Shown here piece after piece: positions 36,101 through 41,935 of a DNA stretch of 64,000 nt. Each line of letters opens with the position of its first letter. Within the stretch, counting starts at the first letter, position 1. The stretch comes from Pogona vitticeps. Lineage: Eukaryota; Chordata; Lepidosauria; Squamata; Agamidae. The DNA is taken from the NCBI RefSeq assembly GCF_051106095.1, contig NC_135784.1:153361428-153425427 (forward strand). The letters run 5' to 3'. A program made the translations under genes and the position numbers. The notes under the pieces are model-generated. The model did no database searches. It was not told where the DNA came from and saw only the letters and a program-made list of their open reading frames with translations.

Positions 36101-36152
36101 CAGCTTCTTGGCTGACCAGCTGGATCCCATTTATGTAGCATACAATATGTAA
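925..36152 (+). CDS. DIP2B: DIP2B, 3' portion of gene (25 coding exons, spliced)
   Basis: Disco-interacting protein 2 homolog B. DIP2 proteins carry an N-terminal DMAP1-binding region followed by two adenylating domains of the ANL/FAAL type. They are linked to lipid (diacylglycerol) homeostasis and neuronal development. The joined exons give 1024 residues plus stop, about two thirds of the roughly 1576-residue family length, so the N terminus lies upstream. Residues 1 to about 435 of this part are the end of adenylating domain 1 (RSGLLGFVGP near 240, SGRRHNADDI near 270). Residues from about 440 to the end are domain 2 (LDFSVSTTGMLTGVKMSH near 600, RTGYLGFVRR near 885, RGLRYHPIDIE near 915). 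The protein ends RDSFLADQLDPIYVAYNM. Paralogue choice rests on recalled human sequences: LPRKRLPQ, KPPTPEMLAYLD, ELCGCEQEALDL and RDSF fit DIP2B better than DIP2A or DIP2C. All junctions are GT-AG and phases agree, with no frameshift or internal stop. Confidence 0.96.
1225..1812 (+). repeat. LINE-like fragment (reverse transcriptase C-terminal end), split by a MITE
   Basis: The translation RAFSVAASKLWNSLPQEARL, then PSLLSFRNLL, is the familiar end of a non-LTR retrotransposon ORF2. After the nested MITE (1378-1512) the trace continues to cttctcttcaggcaggcctgg near 1720, which reads LFRQAWL. The same sequence occurs on the minus strand near 59095. The family is not named with certainty (CR1/L2 clade likely). 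Confidence 0.65.
1378..1512. mobile_element. Palindromic hAT-like MITE, copy 1
   Basis: The termini cagtggtcttcaacctt and ttggggaccactg are inverted repeats. The inner arms also pair (ccagatgttctta with aagaacatctgg). The flanks are 8-bp duplications, ttctaaat and ttctaagt, as expected for the hAT superfamily. It lies inside the LINE fragment and is related to the copies at 28322 and 47415. Confidence 0.8.
1818..2062 (+). repeat. tRNA-derived SINE (squamate type)
   Basis: The head cttgtggcgcagtggttaa with the later ggttcaatcc resembles pol III A and B boxes. A body with tcaaggttgacccagcc and a tail with aaccgcccagag and ggggcggtatataag follow. The tail resembles LINE 3' ends. The same family is found at 33070. 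Confidence 0.7.
2096..2212 (+). repeat. TTCTTTTA/TTTA microsatellite
   Basis: About five units of TTCTTTTA pass into roughly twenty units of TTTA. Repeat-derived sequence with ccccgcccctctagacc follows. Confidence 0.95.
2505..2927. mobile_element. Tigger-like (Tc1/mariner superfamily) MITE
   Basis: The left end is tagtggtacctcactag and the right end is gcggggcatcactg. They are inverted-repeat termini flanked by TA on both sides. The body carries the gcgatcgctatagtgattcgcaaaac motif (split here across about 2570-2592) shared with the copy at 25055. Confidence 0.8.
3018..3135. repeat. Decayed hAT-like MITE fragment
   Basis: The phrases ttggagttcaaaaacatctagagg and ccacccct resemble the right half of the common squamate ctcccag / catctggagg MITE type. 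The ends are not resolved. Confidence 0.4.
3230..3480 (-). repeat. LINE-like fragment
   Basis: The phrase cgaaacattcttcaaaggtagccctatgtatggtggtaatccaa resembles the stretch near 59385-59450 in the same orientation, so both come from one unnamed interspersed family. Confidence 0.45.
4350..4443 (+). CDS. DIP2B: DIP2B window exon 2
   Basis: The acceptor tctttcag ends at 4349 and the donor gtagag starts at 4444. The exon reads SVMNKLHTISVPYSVMKTC and then PLSWVQRVHTHK. It ends one base into a codon that is completed by exon 3. Domain 1. Confidence 0.95.
4897..5016 (+). CDS. DIP2B: DIP2B window exon 3
   Basis: The acceptor ttacag ends at 4896 and the donor gtgagt starts at 5017. The exon reads KVALVKCRDLHWAMMAHRDQ and ends LIVTDGANP with one base of the next Trp codon. 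Domain 1. Confidence 0.95.
5017..6938 (+). other. DIP2B intron with no clear element
   Basis: This intron is AT-rich. Apart from short runs such as a TATGTA-rich stretch near 5280, I see no recognisable repeat, RNA gene or open frame with family resemblance. Confidence 0.5.
6939..7053 (+). CDS. DIP2B: DIP2B window exon 4
   Basis: The acceptor tttccag ends at 6938 and the donor gtatga starts at 7054. The split Trp codon is followed by SVSSCDAFLSLFQSHGLKPE and then ICPCATSPEAMTVAIR. This stretch is characteristic of the FAAL-like core of DIP2 domain 1. Confidence 0.96.
7717..8272. mobile_element. Tigger-like MITE
   Basis: The termini cagtggtgcttcgcttaacg and cactaagcgaggcaccactg are inverted repeats, flanked by TA. 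The body is full of aacatcgctatgcgaaa-type motifs, with an AT-rich stretch at 7950-8090 in the middle. Confidence 0.85.
8872..9011 (+). CDS. DIP2B: DIP2B window exon 5
   Basis: The acceptor tttccag ends at 8871 and the donor gtgagt starts at 9012. The exon reads PGIPGAPLPGRAILSMNGLS and ends VQDVGHVMPG plus one base of a Gly codon. Domain 1. Confidence 0.96.
9450..9710. mobile_element. Tigger-like MITE, short copy
   Basis: The termini cagtggggtcttgacttgag and gtaaatcaagggtccactg pair as inverted repeats, with TA on each side. The interior repeats gtctgtaagtcaa. Confidence 0.85.
9921..10765 (+). mobile_element. 5'-truncated L1 LINE insertion
   Basis: This is an 845-bp L1 3' end in a DIP2B intron. 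The frame is open from the insertion point to the taa-type end at 10581. It encodes an ORF2 C terminus with YKMFYRWHMTPEKLSKMY and a C-x2-C-x7-H-x4-C knuckle (CWKCESQVGSYYHMWWSC). An A-rich tail follows. A 16-bp target duplication, aaaatgtgatttgacc, stands at 9905-9920 and 10766-10781. The open frame and perfect duplication indicate a young insertion. It lacks the reverse transcriptase and is dead on arrival. Confidence 0.92.
11116..11252 (+). CDS. DIP2B: DIP2B window exon 6
   Basis: The acceptor ttctag ends at 11115 and the donor gtatgg starts at 11253. The exon reads MMCIVKPDGPPQLCKTDEIG and EICVSSRTGGMMYYGL, and it ends on a whole codon. Domain 1. Confidence 0.96.
11513..11834. mobile_element. 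hAT-like MITE with 8-bp duplication
   Basis: The left end tagagatggagatatttgta pairs with the right end tacaaatacccccatcctcta. Inner arms gcacagctggatgtaatg and cattacatccagctgtgc are perfect. Flanks are atcagcag (11505-11512) and atcagcaa (11835-11842). It lies in a DIP2B intron. Confidence 0.85.
11984..12100. repeat. Decayed hAT-like MITE fragment
   Basis: It begins cagtgatggggaac and contains ggggttgtagtccaggaattctggaggg, the usual pattern of the squamate ctcccag-type palindromic MITEs. The right end is lost. Confidence 0.5.
13279..13359 (+). CDS. DIP2B: DIP2B window exon 7
   Basis: The acceptor tgtttcag ends at 13278 and the donor gtaagt starts at 13360. The exon is exactly 27 codons, reading VIPVNAAGSSVGDVPFVRSG and LLGFVGP. 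RSGLLGF occupies the place of the ANL motif TGDLG in domain 1. Confidence 0.96.
13795..13955 (+). repeat. SINE, Sauria-type, degraded
   Basis: The head ctggatagctcagtgag is tRNA-like. The body has gccttgggcaagctgc and actctcttgtctggaaaaccctgg. The tail gccataagtcaaaatga resembles the LINE-like tail of Sauria SINEs. The family name is from memory. Confidence 0.6.
14250..14377 (+). CDS. DIP2B: DIP2B window exon 8
   Basis: The acceptor ccttacag ends at 14249 and the donor gtttgt starts at 14378 (a weak donor). The exon reads GSLVFVVGKIDGMLIVSGRR and HNADDIVATGLAVESIK. SGRRHNADDI corresponds to the hinge motif between the large and small ANL subdomains. Confidence 0.96.
14378..15841 (+). other. 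DIP2B intron with no clear element
   Basis: This stretch is mixed AT-rich intron sequence with an A-rich run near 15040. I see no recognisable repeat family or RNA gene. Confidence 0.45.
15842..15956 (+). CDS. DIP2B: DIP2B window exon 9
   Basis: The acceptor ctctcag ends at 15841 and the donor gttggg starts at 15957 (a weak donor). The exon reads IAVFSVTVFYDERIVVVAEQ and RPDASEEDSFQWMSRVLQ. It encodes part of the small C-terminal subdomain of domain 1. Confidence 0.96.
17024..17212 (+). repeat. MER2/Tigger-like DNA transposon fragment
   Basis: It contains catccatgggttcagtatct, gctgattcacttatctgctgg and accagaactggccactagag. All three recur in the longer copy at 27396. The ends are eroded. 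Confidence 0.55.
17257..17458 (+). CDS. DIP2B: DIP2B window exon 10
   Basis: The acceptor ttcttag ends at 17256 and the donor gtaatt starts at 17459. It is the longest exon before the terminal one. It reads AIDSIHQVGVYCLALVPANT and ends NLPKPRQKQP plus one base. Confidence 0.96.
18311..18378 (+). repeat. CR1 LINE 3' end
   Basis: The sequence gagcagcaggttggactcgatggcctta with the terminal ctctatgatt is the conserved CR1 3' end. The rest of the element is not evident. Confidence 0.7.
18653..18762 (+). CDS. DIP2B: DIP2B window exon 11
   Basis: The acceptor ctcaacag ends at 18652 and the donor gtgagt starts at 18763. The exon reads VGPASVMVGNLVAGKRIAQA and ends EENDLVRK. It forms the linker between the two adenylating domains. 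Confidence 0.96.
19623..19703 (+). CDS. DIP2B: DIP2B window exon 12
   Basis: The acceptor tttgcag ends at 19622 and the donor gtacag starts at 19704. The exon is 27 codons, reading HQFLSEVLQWRAQATPEHML and FLLLNAK. It marks the start of adenylating domain 2. Confidence 0.96.
20291..20414 (+). CDS. DIP2B: DIP2B window exon 13
   Basis: The acceptor cttcaag ends at 20290 and the donor gtaaga starts at 20415. The exon reads GAPVCTATCLQLHKRAERIA and ends NAGDNVVLLYPP. This is the typical N-terminal subdomain start of a FAAL-like domain. Confidence 0.96.
20525..20645 (-). repeat. tRNA-derived SINE fragment
   Basis: On the minus strand it reads ggatagctcagtggtctagg, then gagttcgattccccgctgtg and ccttccagctctacaat, ending in an ATT-rich tail at 20523-20535. 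It is the same family as the copy at 62855. Confidence 0.7.
21495..21616 (+). CDS. DIP2B: DIP2B window exon 14
   Basis: The acceptor gtgcag ends at 21494 and the donor gtgagt starts at 21617. The exon reads IELIAAFYGCLYAGCIPVTV and RPPHAQNLTATLPTVRMIVD. The AGxxPVxVxPP pattern matches FAAL and ANL enzymes. Confidence 0.97.
21785..22085 (+). repeat. LINE-like tail repeat with internal duplication
   Basis: It starts with TTTA-rich sequence and taccccgcctttctcc, the same opening as at 58775. Then two or three imperfect copies of a 50-60 bp unit follow, each with agcttacatcatt and aaagacaa or aaagaaaa. Confidence 0.5.
22140..23218 (+). other. DIP2B intron, no clear element
   Basis: AT-rich intron sequence. 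I recognise no repeat or RNA gene before the CA microsatellite. Confidence 0.4.
23222..23311 (+). repeat. CA dinucleotide microsatellite
   Basis: A run of about 25 CA units (23222-23271) is followed, after cgtatatatgctctgata, by about 12 more. It ends about 110 bases before the acceptor of the exon at 23419. Confidence 0.97.
23419..23530 (+). CDS. DIP2B: DIP2B window exon 15
   Basis: The acceptor ccttttag ends at 23418 and the donor gtaaca starts at 23531. The exon reads VSKAACILTSQILMRLLRSR and ends DVKTWPTIIDT plus one base. Confidence 0.96.
23531..24538 (+). other. DIP2B intron, no clear element
   Basis: No repeat family or RNA gene was recognised in this intron. Minus-strand open frames here have no family resemblance. 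Confidence 0.4.
24539..24648 (+). CDS. DIP2B: DIP2B window exon 16
   Basis: The acceptor tgctccag ends at 24538 and the donor gtaata starts at 24649. The exon reads DLPRKRLPQVYKPPTPEMLA and then LDFSVSTTGMLTGVK. The last part is the divergent DIP2 form of the ANL phosphate-binding motif. Confidence 0.97.
25055..25484. mobile_element. Tigger-like MITE
   Basis: The termini cagtggtacctcgctagacg and tcatgtggagcaccactg are inverted repeats, flanked by TA. The body shares the tgcgatcgctatagcgattcg and caaaatggctgccgtg motifs with the copy at 2505. Confidence 0.85.
25585..25715 (+). CDS. DIP2B: DIP2B window exon 17
   Basis: The acceptor ccttcag ends at 25584 and the donor gtaaga starts at 25716. 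The exon reads MSHAAVSALCRAIKLQCELY and ends LDPYCGLGFALWCLC plus two bases. Domain 2. Confidence 0.96.
25980..26215. repeat. Degraded hAT-like MITE pieces
   Basis: The phrases ggactacaactcccagaag and actacatctcccaccattcc, with gggagttgaggtctga, are halves of the palindromic ctcccag type. The borders are not clear. Confidence 0.4.
26861..27029 (+). CDS. DIP2B: DIP2B window exon 18
   Basis: The acceptor ttggcag ends at 26860 and the donor gtaaga starts at 27030. The exon reads VYSGHQSILIPPMELESNLF and CSYSVMDMCTKGLGNQVDVL. Domain 2. An AAT microsatellite starts about 50 bases past the donor. Confidence 0.96.
27083..27158 (+). repeat. AAT trinucleotide microsatellite
   Basis: About 25 perfect AAT units lie in the intron just after the exon ending at 27029. 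Confidence 0.97.
27396..27862 (+). mobile_element. MER2/Tigger-like DNA transposon remnant with nested MITE
   Basis: It begins ctgtaggaccctcatatcca, followed by gatcagtatctgctgattca. It ends near a cgcattttt-ctgcatctgtgggg stretch that pairs loosely with the start. The 27486-27650 MITE interrupts it. Confidence 0.6.
27486..27650. mobile_element. Small MITE (ccataagacgcac family) nested in MER2-like repeat
   Basis: The left end is cgtatttttcgctccataag and the right end is cttatggtgcaaaaaatacag, flanked by TA on both sides. The core motif ctccataagacgcac occurs three times in direct order inside it. Confidence 0.75.
28322..28457. mobile_element. Palindromic hAT-like MITE, copy 2
   Basis: The ends cagtggtgtcgaactgtgg and ccacagttcgacaccactg are perfect inverted repeats. 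The 8-bp duplication ccttagat (28314-28321 and 28458-28465) is perfect. It is nearly identical to the copy at 47415. Confidence 0.92.
28634..28968 (-). repeat. tRNA-derived SINE (long squamate type)
   Basis: The minus strand starts near agggatgtggtggtgctgcg, carries ggtcagaagacctgcag and accttcaaaagcatgc, and ends near ttgtcaaggggaacctttac. It is the same family as the plus-strand copy at 60726 (ACA/Sauria-like; name uncertain). Confidence 0.8.
28983..29100 (+). repeat. LINE-like tail repeat fragment
   Basis: The phrase tttatttatttctaacctgtcccctctc with acaatcacattaaaatc resembles the TTTA plus ccccgcctttctcc openings at 21785 and 58775. Confidence 0.4.
29101..29961 (+). other. DIP2B intron, no clear element
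   Basis: No repeat or RNA gene was recognised. Sequence composition is ordinary. Confidence 0.4.
29962..30132 (+). CDS. DIP2B: DIP2B window exon 19
   Basis: The acceptor ttggcag ends at 29961 and the donor gtaact starts at 30133. The exon is 57 codons, containing RTCVVVAEERPRVALTQSFS and AVSTTFGSRVNVAICLQ. Domain 2. Confidence 0.97.
30462..31867 (-). mobile_element. 5'-truncated LINE insertion with 14-bp duplication
   Basis: The duplication actgttttcaaatg stands at 30448-30461 and 31868-31881. On the minus strand an open frame runs from the insertion point to 31096. It starts with a non-LTR C-terminal pattern (FMLARPNVLPSKLLEGRFRG, then CLCPC with HVLLFC). It then continues into about 200 residues I cannot match to a LINE (for example EGKDQKFRVFLVEPSLIKTS). 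The 3' end reads gtcttcgaccgtaataaag followed by an ATTC microsatellite, as in several LINE families. Confidence 0.75.
32283..32344 (+). CDS. DIP2B: DIP2B window exon 20
   Basis: The acceptor attcttag ends at 32282 and the donor gtattg starts at 32345. The exon reads GTSGPDPTTVYVDLKSLRHD plus two bases of an Arg codon. Confidence 0.96.
32729..32786 (+). CDS. DIP2B: DIP2B window exon 21
   Basis: The acceptor tctctag ends at 32728 and the donor gtaatg starts at 32787. This is the shortest exon of the set, reading VRLVERGAPQSLLLSESGK. Confidence 0.96.
33070..33300 (+). repeat. tRNA-derived SINE, degraded
   Basis: It has the head cttgtggcacagtagctaaa, then gagttcaatcctgac, ccgaggttgactcag and gggtagacaagatgcaggctg. 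It is the same family as the copy at 1818. Confidence 0.65.
33727..33801 (+). CDS. DIP2B: DIP2B window exon 22
   Basis: The acceptor ctcttag ends at 33726 and the donor gtgcgt starts at 33802. The exon is 25 codons, reading ILPGVKVIIVNPETKGPVGD and SHLGE. Confidence 0.96.
34228..34405 (+). CDS. DIP2B: DIP2B window exon 23
   Basis: The acceptor ttcctag ends at 34227 and the donor gtagga starts at 34406. The exon reads IWVNSPHTASGYYTIYDNET and then WARTGYLGFVRRTELTAASG. It holds the domain 2 equivalent of the ANL TGDLG motif. Confidence 0.97.
34725..34848 (+). CDS. DIP2B: DIP2B window exon 24
   Basis: The acceptor cttttag ends at 34724 and the donor gtatga starts at 34849. The exon reads RHDALYVVGALDETLELRGL and RYHPIDIETSVSRTHRS. 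It holds the hinge motif equivalent to RGRNHYPQDIE of FAALs. Confidence 0.97.
34849..35899 (+). other. Last DIP2B intron, no clear element
   Basis: This intron is AT-rich with short homopolymers (G run near 34970, T runs near 35140 and 35875). I recognise no repeat family in it. Confidence 0.5.
35900..36152 (+). CDS. DIP2B: DIP2B terminal coding exon
   Basis: The acceptor ttttcctag ends at 35899. The exon reads AVFTWTNLLVVVVELCGCEQ and ends RDSFLADQLDPIYVAYNM with a taa stop at 36150-36152. It encodes the small C-terminal subdomain of adenylating domain 2. Confidence 0.97.
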
Positions 36153-36850
36153 CTTTGGGAGTGAGGCTCTCACTAGAGTTTACAAACCTTGCAAGGACCA
36201 GTGTGGAGAAAACAAACAAAAAATAGAAGCTGGTTGACAATTATTTGTGAGTGTTGTGAAGCTGGACCAAGCTCTCTTGCTTGCCCTGCTTTCCACAGTG
36301 GGTTGACAGCACGTTGGACTGATCAAAAGGCAAAAGATGGCAGACAGTTAAGGATTAACTGCACTGCAGGATCTTAGCTTTATGGTCAAGGAAAGCTGGC
36401 CTGTGTGATGAAAATGATGGATTACTAAAGCCTTTATTGTAGTGTTAACTTTTTCATCTGTTGTATATATTTGTACTTTTTCTAATACTGTTTTAGGATT
36501 CTGTGAGGGGCAGGTTTATTGAAAGCAGTTGGTAAGAACAAGGTTACATGAGTCCTACTTCTTCCCTCTATAAACAGTGTGCTTTATAACTGTAAGTTAG
36601 CCTAATTCTGTAGTATTCTGTTAATATGGAATCACAATGATTACTTAAATTGTGCCATGACCAAATCAAATAATCCACTGAACTGAAGAATTACTTATTC
36701 ATATAGATATTTCTTGAACTTAAAAAAGGATTTGCCTATATTTTAAATATGTAAATATTAATATGCATAATTCATTTATTTAGAAAATAGGCTCAAATAG
36801 CAACAACATATGAGGTAGCTGTCATTTAAGGATTTTAACTAAGCCCTTAA

Positions 36851-36856
36851 AATAAA
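36851..36856 (+). terminator. Possible proximal polyadenylation signal (AATAAA)
   Basis: AATAAA lies 0.7 kb after the DIP2B stop and is followed by a GT-rich stretch (ttgtgtgtgttag). It could give a short 3' UTR isoform. Confidence 0.35.
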
Positions 36857-39800
36857 TTGTGTGTGTTAGGTAAATAATGCAAGAAATGCAGATGGGTTGT
36901 CTTTTTTTTTTTTTTTTACTGTTTTGTTGCTGGCCAGACTATGCCATAGCATGTTTCTTAAAAAAAAAAAACCAGATATTTGAAAGGCACATTTTTTAAA
37001 GGCTGATGTTCATAAGCTTTAAAAGCGTTTGAAAGCAAGAACAAAATTATACAGCTCTGGAATGTTTAATATAGCCTCTGCTTGCTCTTGTCATGAAATG
37101 GTGTATAGGCAGGTCACCCGTCAACCGGAACCACTCAAGTTATGGTCACTATTAAGATTCATTTCTTCATTTTCTTTGTTGTCCCCAGTAACAGATACTG
37201 GAGCAGCTTTCTTTTAAACTGGAAAAAATTCCCTGCCACTCCCCTCACACACTTGCTGCTTTCTGGATGGGACTTGGTACTGCAGGCTTTGGCAGAAGGT
37301 CTTCAAAGCAGGGGCAGTGCAATTCTGTTGAAAGACCTGGGAAATACCTCTCCATGTATTGCAATTATCCCATTCAAAATGACTGACTGGTTTCCAGCTT
37401 TTGAAGAACTGATGACAATTGATGCCTTAAAGTGCGCTGGGACAACCACTGTCGAGGAATGATTTGCCACTCTCCCTGCCTCCACTGAACTGGGAGGAGT
37501 AGCAAAATGTTCACATTTTAGTTAGATTTTCACTGATTTTTTTTTTGTTACACCCTTAGATTAGTCTCCAACACGTCCCTTTGCATTGTTTGTTCAAAGA
37601 ACACTGAAAGCAGATGCCAGAAATGGCAGCAACCTTTCTCGGGCCATTTGTGGTCTATTGTGTAAATAGTTAGAATATTTTAATAATATCTGTTTACCCA
37701 CCCTTTAACAAAGTTAATGTTTTTAGACATTTTTAAATGAGATATAAATATAAACTAAATGCTCAACTACAGCAGCTATATTAATTGCGACGCTGGCAAC
37801 TATCCTTTAAAACAAATTCCAAATGTATACTTGAAAATGCTTCTGTACAAACTTTCAAAGTTTTTTTTAACAGTGTGACATGTCAATATTTAGACAGAGC
37901 TTTTAAACATATTAACAAACTATTTACAGTTATCTTCTTTGGTCTTACCTACGGTGATGGAATATATCCTGAGACAAAGAACAGTGGAAAAACTAGAACA
38001 GGATGGAGGGACTTCCATTGCTTTGAACTGTTGCAATATTAGCAGCTGTTTCTTAGCAGAGACAGTTTGAATATTTTGCATTATCAGTATTTCCACAGTG
38101 TGGTGCTGCTATATAAATGAAAAGCCCTCCATCCTGATGTAGTTTACACATGTCATTTGCAATGGTTTGGGAAAGAAACACACACAAAGAGGTTGCTGGC
38201 ATACAACATGTGGACTGCATAGTACAGATGGGCTTCTGCATATTAATGTCCTGTGTGCTCCAGCCCTTATTTATTAAACTGCAATGTTGGCTTATGATGA
38301 CATTACAATTTTTATAACAAACCACTTTCTTAATGTCCTTCCACTGATCAGAACCATAGCACATTCCTCTGCCTGCAACTGTGGTGTTTACTACACCAAT
38401 GTGATGTTTCCCCAACTCCACACCCCTTTATGCTATAAATTCCCTGCAGATGTAGTACAGTAGAAATTGTATGTGAGTACAGAGAAACTTGTTAAAGTTA
38501 CATTTTAGAATCTCTGCTTTGGGATACTTTTAAGTTGTATTCCGAACATGGGGGAAAAGAAATGCTACCAGTCTCCACATATTTTTTCTTTGATTTTATG
38601 GTTAGGCATTTATATATATATTTTCCAGTTATTGTGTGACTTTTATACAGAGCATTATCCTCCTCAGATTCTCTTAATTAATACTCCAGGGATTTCAGTT
38701 CTACTTTTTAAAGATCCGGGACCTCTTTAGCGCTGCACGGTTGTTTGCCTTCAGGTAACTTATACTAAATGGCTGAGATTCCAAAGGAGTGACTGTGCAA
38801 TAAGTGTTATCTTTGTCTGAGCTCTGACACTGATTTGCTCTGTGTGGCTTTGGGTGTGTTGTTTCATGTTGTCCATCAGCACATGAGATGTTGCAGCTTA
38901 TACATGAATTCAGTAAATGATGCAGTTCTCTGCAGGTTATGATTGTTGAACGACCAGGAGCTAGCTTGCCTTGCCTTTCCCCACATAACCATCTAATGGT
39001 GGTGGCAAAAGGTTGTTGTTGTCTTTAAATGAATTTACACCAACATTGCCAGCCCAATTTTTGAGACTGCCATGTTTGCACAAATTGTGGGATCCAGTGA
39101 GCCTCTTTTCTTTTGTGAATTGAAAGGTTTTCTTTTCGTGCAAGGACCTAAAATCCAGTGAAAATACCAGCAGAACAAGGGGATGTTTTGCTGATCTCAT
39201 GCTCTGTGCCCCCTAATCATCCACAGTTGCTTTTCAGAAGACTGCAGGAAGGAGTAATCAGCAAACAGACTTTCTCCCCATTTTCTCTAGCGCAGGAGCG
39301 GAGAACCTGTGGCCCTCCAGAAGTTGCTGTACTCCTATTATCCCTAGCTAGTGCAGAAAGATATTGGGGGGTGGGGGTGGGTGAGGGGAAATGCAGCAAA
39401 TTCTGAAGAGCCGTAGATTTCTCATCCCAATCTAGTAGTGTCCTGTGGGTACTCTGAATTCAAGATAGTAGATTTTTGACAATGTCCCTTGTTATGAAGC
39501 AGTTTGAAACAAGTCATTTAACCATCTTTCTTATCTGTCTTCAATAGAATTTCTGATCTTGTTAATTGTGCTAGTGTGATTACTACAGAACTTCTATTCA
39601 TTTATACTGCTTTTCAGATTTTGGTTGACTGTGTAGTCAAGAAGGATGAATGATGCTTAACTGTGCTGGAAAAATGGTTGCAAACCAACAATATTCATCA
39701 TCTTTATCCCTGAAGGCATTTTTTCGTTCTGTTGATGTCAATAAGTTTACTATTGTCAAATTCAAATTACAGCAATGTAATTATGTATAAACATTTTTTT

Positions 39801-39904
39801 ATTTATTTGAAATTAGGTTTTAGATATACTTTTTAAAAAAAATTTAACATCTGGCTGGACAGTGTTCCATTAACGCATTGATTGTGTCTCCTTTGTCTTG
39901 TGTT

Positions 39905-39910
39905 AATAAA
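39905..39910 (+). terminator. Possible distal polyadenylation signal (AATAAA)
   Basis: AATAAA lies 3.75 kb after the stop, in a T/G-rich setting. It is the last good signal before a repeat-derived stretch begins near 39945. Confidence 0.45.
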
Positions 39911-39944
39911 TAATGATGCCTGACAGTTTTTATTACTATCATTA

Positions 39945-40480
39945 AGTATTTACCCCACTCTTCTTTCAAGAACTGCAGAGTGATGTAGATTATTTTATTA
40001 ATTTTGCACTTTTTATGTTCTATACAAAGCTGGCGAACAATAACATATCAAAGTACTCCAAGGTAACAGTATTTTAAAAAATCTAAATCAGAGTTACAGC
40101 AGACCAAAACCAGAGATTCAAAAATTGAGATGATAACCAAGAGTTCACTGGAGTGGGCATAGATCATCCAAATTAAAGGCCTAACTGTACAAAGTGGTCT
40201 TCATTAGCTTCTTGGAAGCTAAAAGGGAAAACAGTCCTCTTGGAAGGAGGAGCTTCCAAAGTCAGAACACAGCAATCCAGAAAGTCCTGTCCTATGTAGC
40301 CACAGACTACGCTGTACTTAACATCTCGGCAGGTACTTGATCCTGATTGTTGCCAGTTCCAGTTCAACAATCTTAACAACTGTACAATGCTGGTATGTTG
40401 TTCTCTTATACAAATTGAAATAATTTGTTCATGAGGATGGTCCAAAATATTTAAGAGGGTTGTCTTTTGGTGTACCTAGA
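39945..40480 (-). repeat. LINE-like interspersed repeat fragment
   Basis: It opens with tttaccccactcttctttc like the tails at 21785 and 58775. It continues through ttcttggaagctaaaaggga, ggaggagcttccaaagtcag and gtcctatgtagccac, where the 59050-59130 copy has its gcctcccatggg to ggccctctcctgtg stretch. Confidence 0.5.
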
Positions 40481-41935
40481 TCATCATACCAAGCCTGATG
40501 CGTTGTGATAAAAAAAGTTTGGTACATAGATTCCATATGACTATTAGAAGCTTCTTAAGATCTTTGACTATTTTACTGTGTGCTCAGCATAGCAAGACCC
40601 ATGCAGGAAAACATTTCATCCTGAATGTCAACCACTTAAAGCAAGAATATTTCAGAAGTCTACAGTTGAGATCAGCTTAGGAAGGTGGATTCTGCAGATA
40701 ACTATGTTTATGTTTCAGTTCTTCTAGGATCCTGTAGAGGGAAGAGGTCTACAAATATATATTGATCACAGCCAGTCTATCTCCATTCACCATAAATCCC
40801 TGCCCCCCCAGGCTTTCCCCAATCCCCAGTCTTCAGGCAGGTGTCACCTACTTGAGAATGAAGATTTTTTTCTCAGTTTTGCTGAGGTGTGGAAAAGATA
40901 AGAATGAACAGTACAGGATATTTTCATTCTTCTCCAATTCACAGTACAACTGGGAGGAGGGGATATATATGGACAGGTAGCCTTATCAGGGCAACTGTCC
41001 ACACCCCTGTGGTGAGTGGAACTGTGGAAACTCTAATAGACTGTGGGGTCTTCCATATGATGATGGATTTCCATTTCCATTCCCCAAGCCAGCCCTAGCC
41101 AATGAAGAGAGGTCATGGGAGCAGAATTATTTCAACATATGAAGAGATACATATTCTTTAACCCCACTTTATACTGTTCTGTAAATGCATGGGATACTGC
41201 AGTTATTAGAATTCACAACACAATTCTCAACAGACCTAGCTAAATGACCTGTTTGGGCCAAGGGACTGACCAATACATTGTGTCTTGGGATTGCCTATGT
41301 ATATTTAGTTCTGAACATTTCCAGTTCAGAACTAAATATACATACCCTCTTCAAGACAGGAATGTTTGCTGCTGTCTCATGCGTTAGAAGTTCACTGCAA
41401 GCCATTGTTCCATCAGATCAAAGGCAAAGCTTTCAACACCACACAATTTCATCTTTATTGATTATTTATGTCCCAAGTCCTAAGATTTACTACAACAGCA
41501 AATTAAAACATAGAATGGAGTGGGGCAACTGCATCCCAAAAGCATGATGTTATCAAAAACATTGCAGACTAATAGATTATTGTTAAGACAATTGCATGAA
41601 TTTGTGAGGAAAATAGGGTGGAAAAATGATTTCCCTTTTCCCAGTGATAATTTCATGCAATCTGTTGGTTTAAGCTTGTAGACTGCCAACTAAGCAAAGG
41701 AACTTGGAGATTTCTGCTACTACTGAATTTCTTATCAGCAAGAAGCAGCACTCACATATTCCCCCAAGACTTTTTAGGCCTATCCACAGAAACATCTAAT
41801 GCTTCAGCAATTTATGAATCTTTTAGGATAACATACCTTATGTATTTTGGCTAATCAAAATGTCAGCTAAGGGCATGGTCCTTAACGATTGCAGTTTTCC
41901 AACATTTTGGGGGTTAGGTGAGCAGGAAATGCACT
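40481..41935. other. Intergenic stretch
   Basis: Apart from the hairpin at 41296-41344, I see only AT-rich sequence with no recognisable element. Confidence 0.4.
41296..41344. repeat. Perfect 21-bp hairpin
   Basis: The arm 41296-41316 is the exact reverse complement of 41324-41344, with a 7-base loop (atttcca). It is isolated and not at an element terminus that I can recognise. Confidence 0.9.

Larger units (their letters stand above)
36153..39930 (+). other. DIP2B: Probable DIP2B 3' untranslated region
   Basis: This is AT-rich sequence directly after the stop codon, with poly-T and poly-A runs (36902-36918, 36961-36972) and no clear transposon up to about 39930. The length of about 3.8 kb fits the long 3' UTR I recall for mammalian DIP2B. 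The end is inferred from the distal AATAAA at 39905. Long-read RNA would fix it. Confidence 0.6.
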
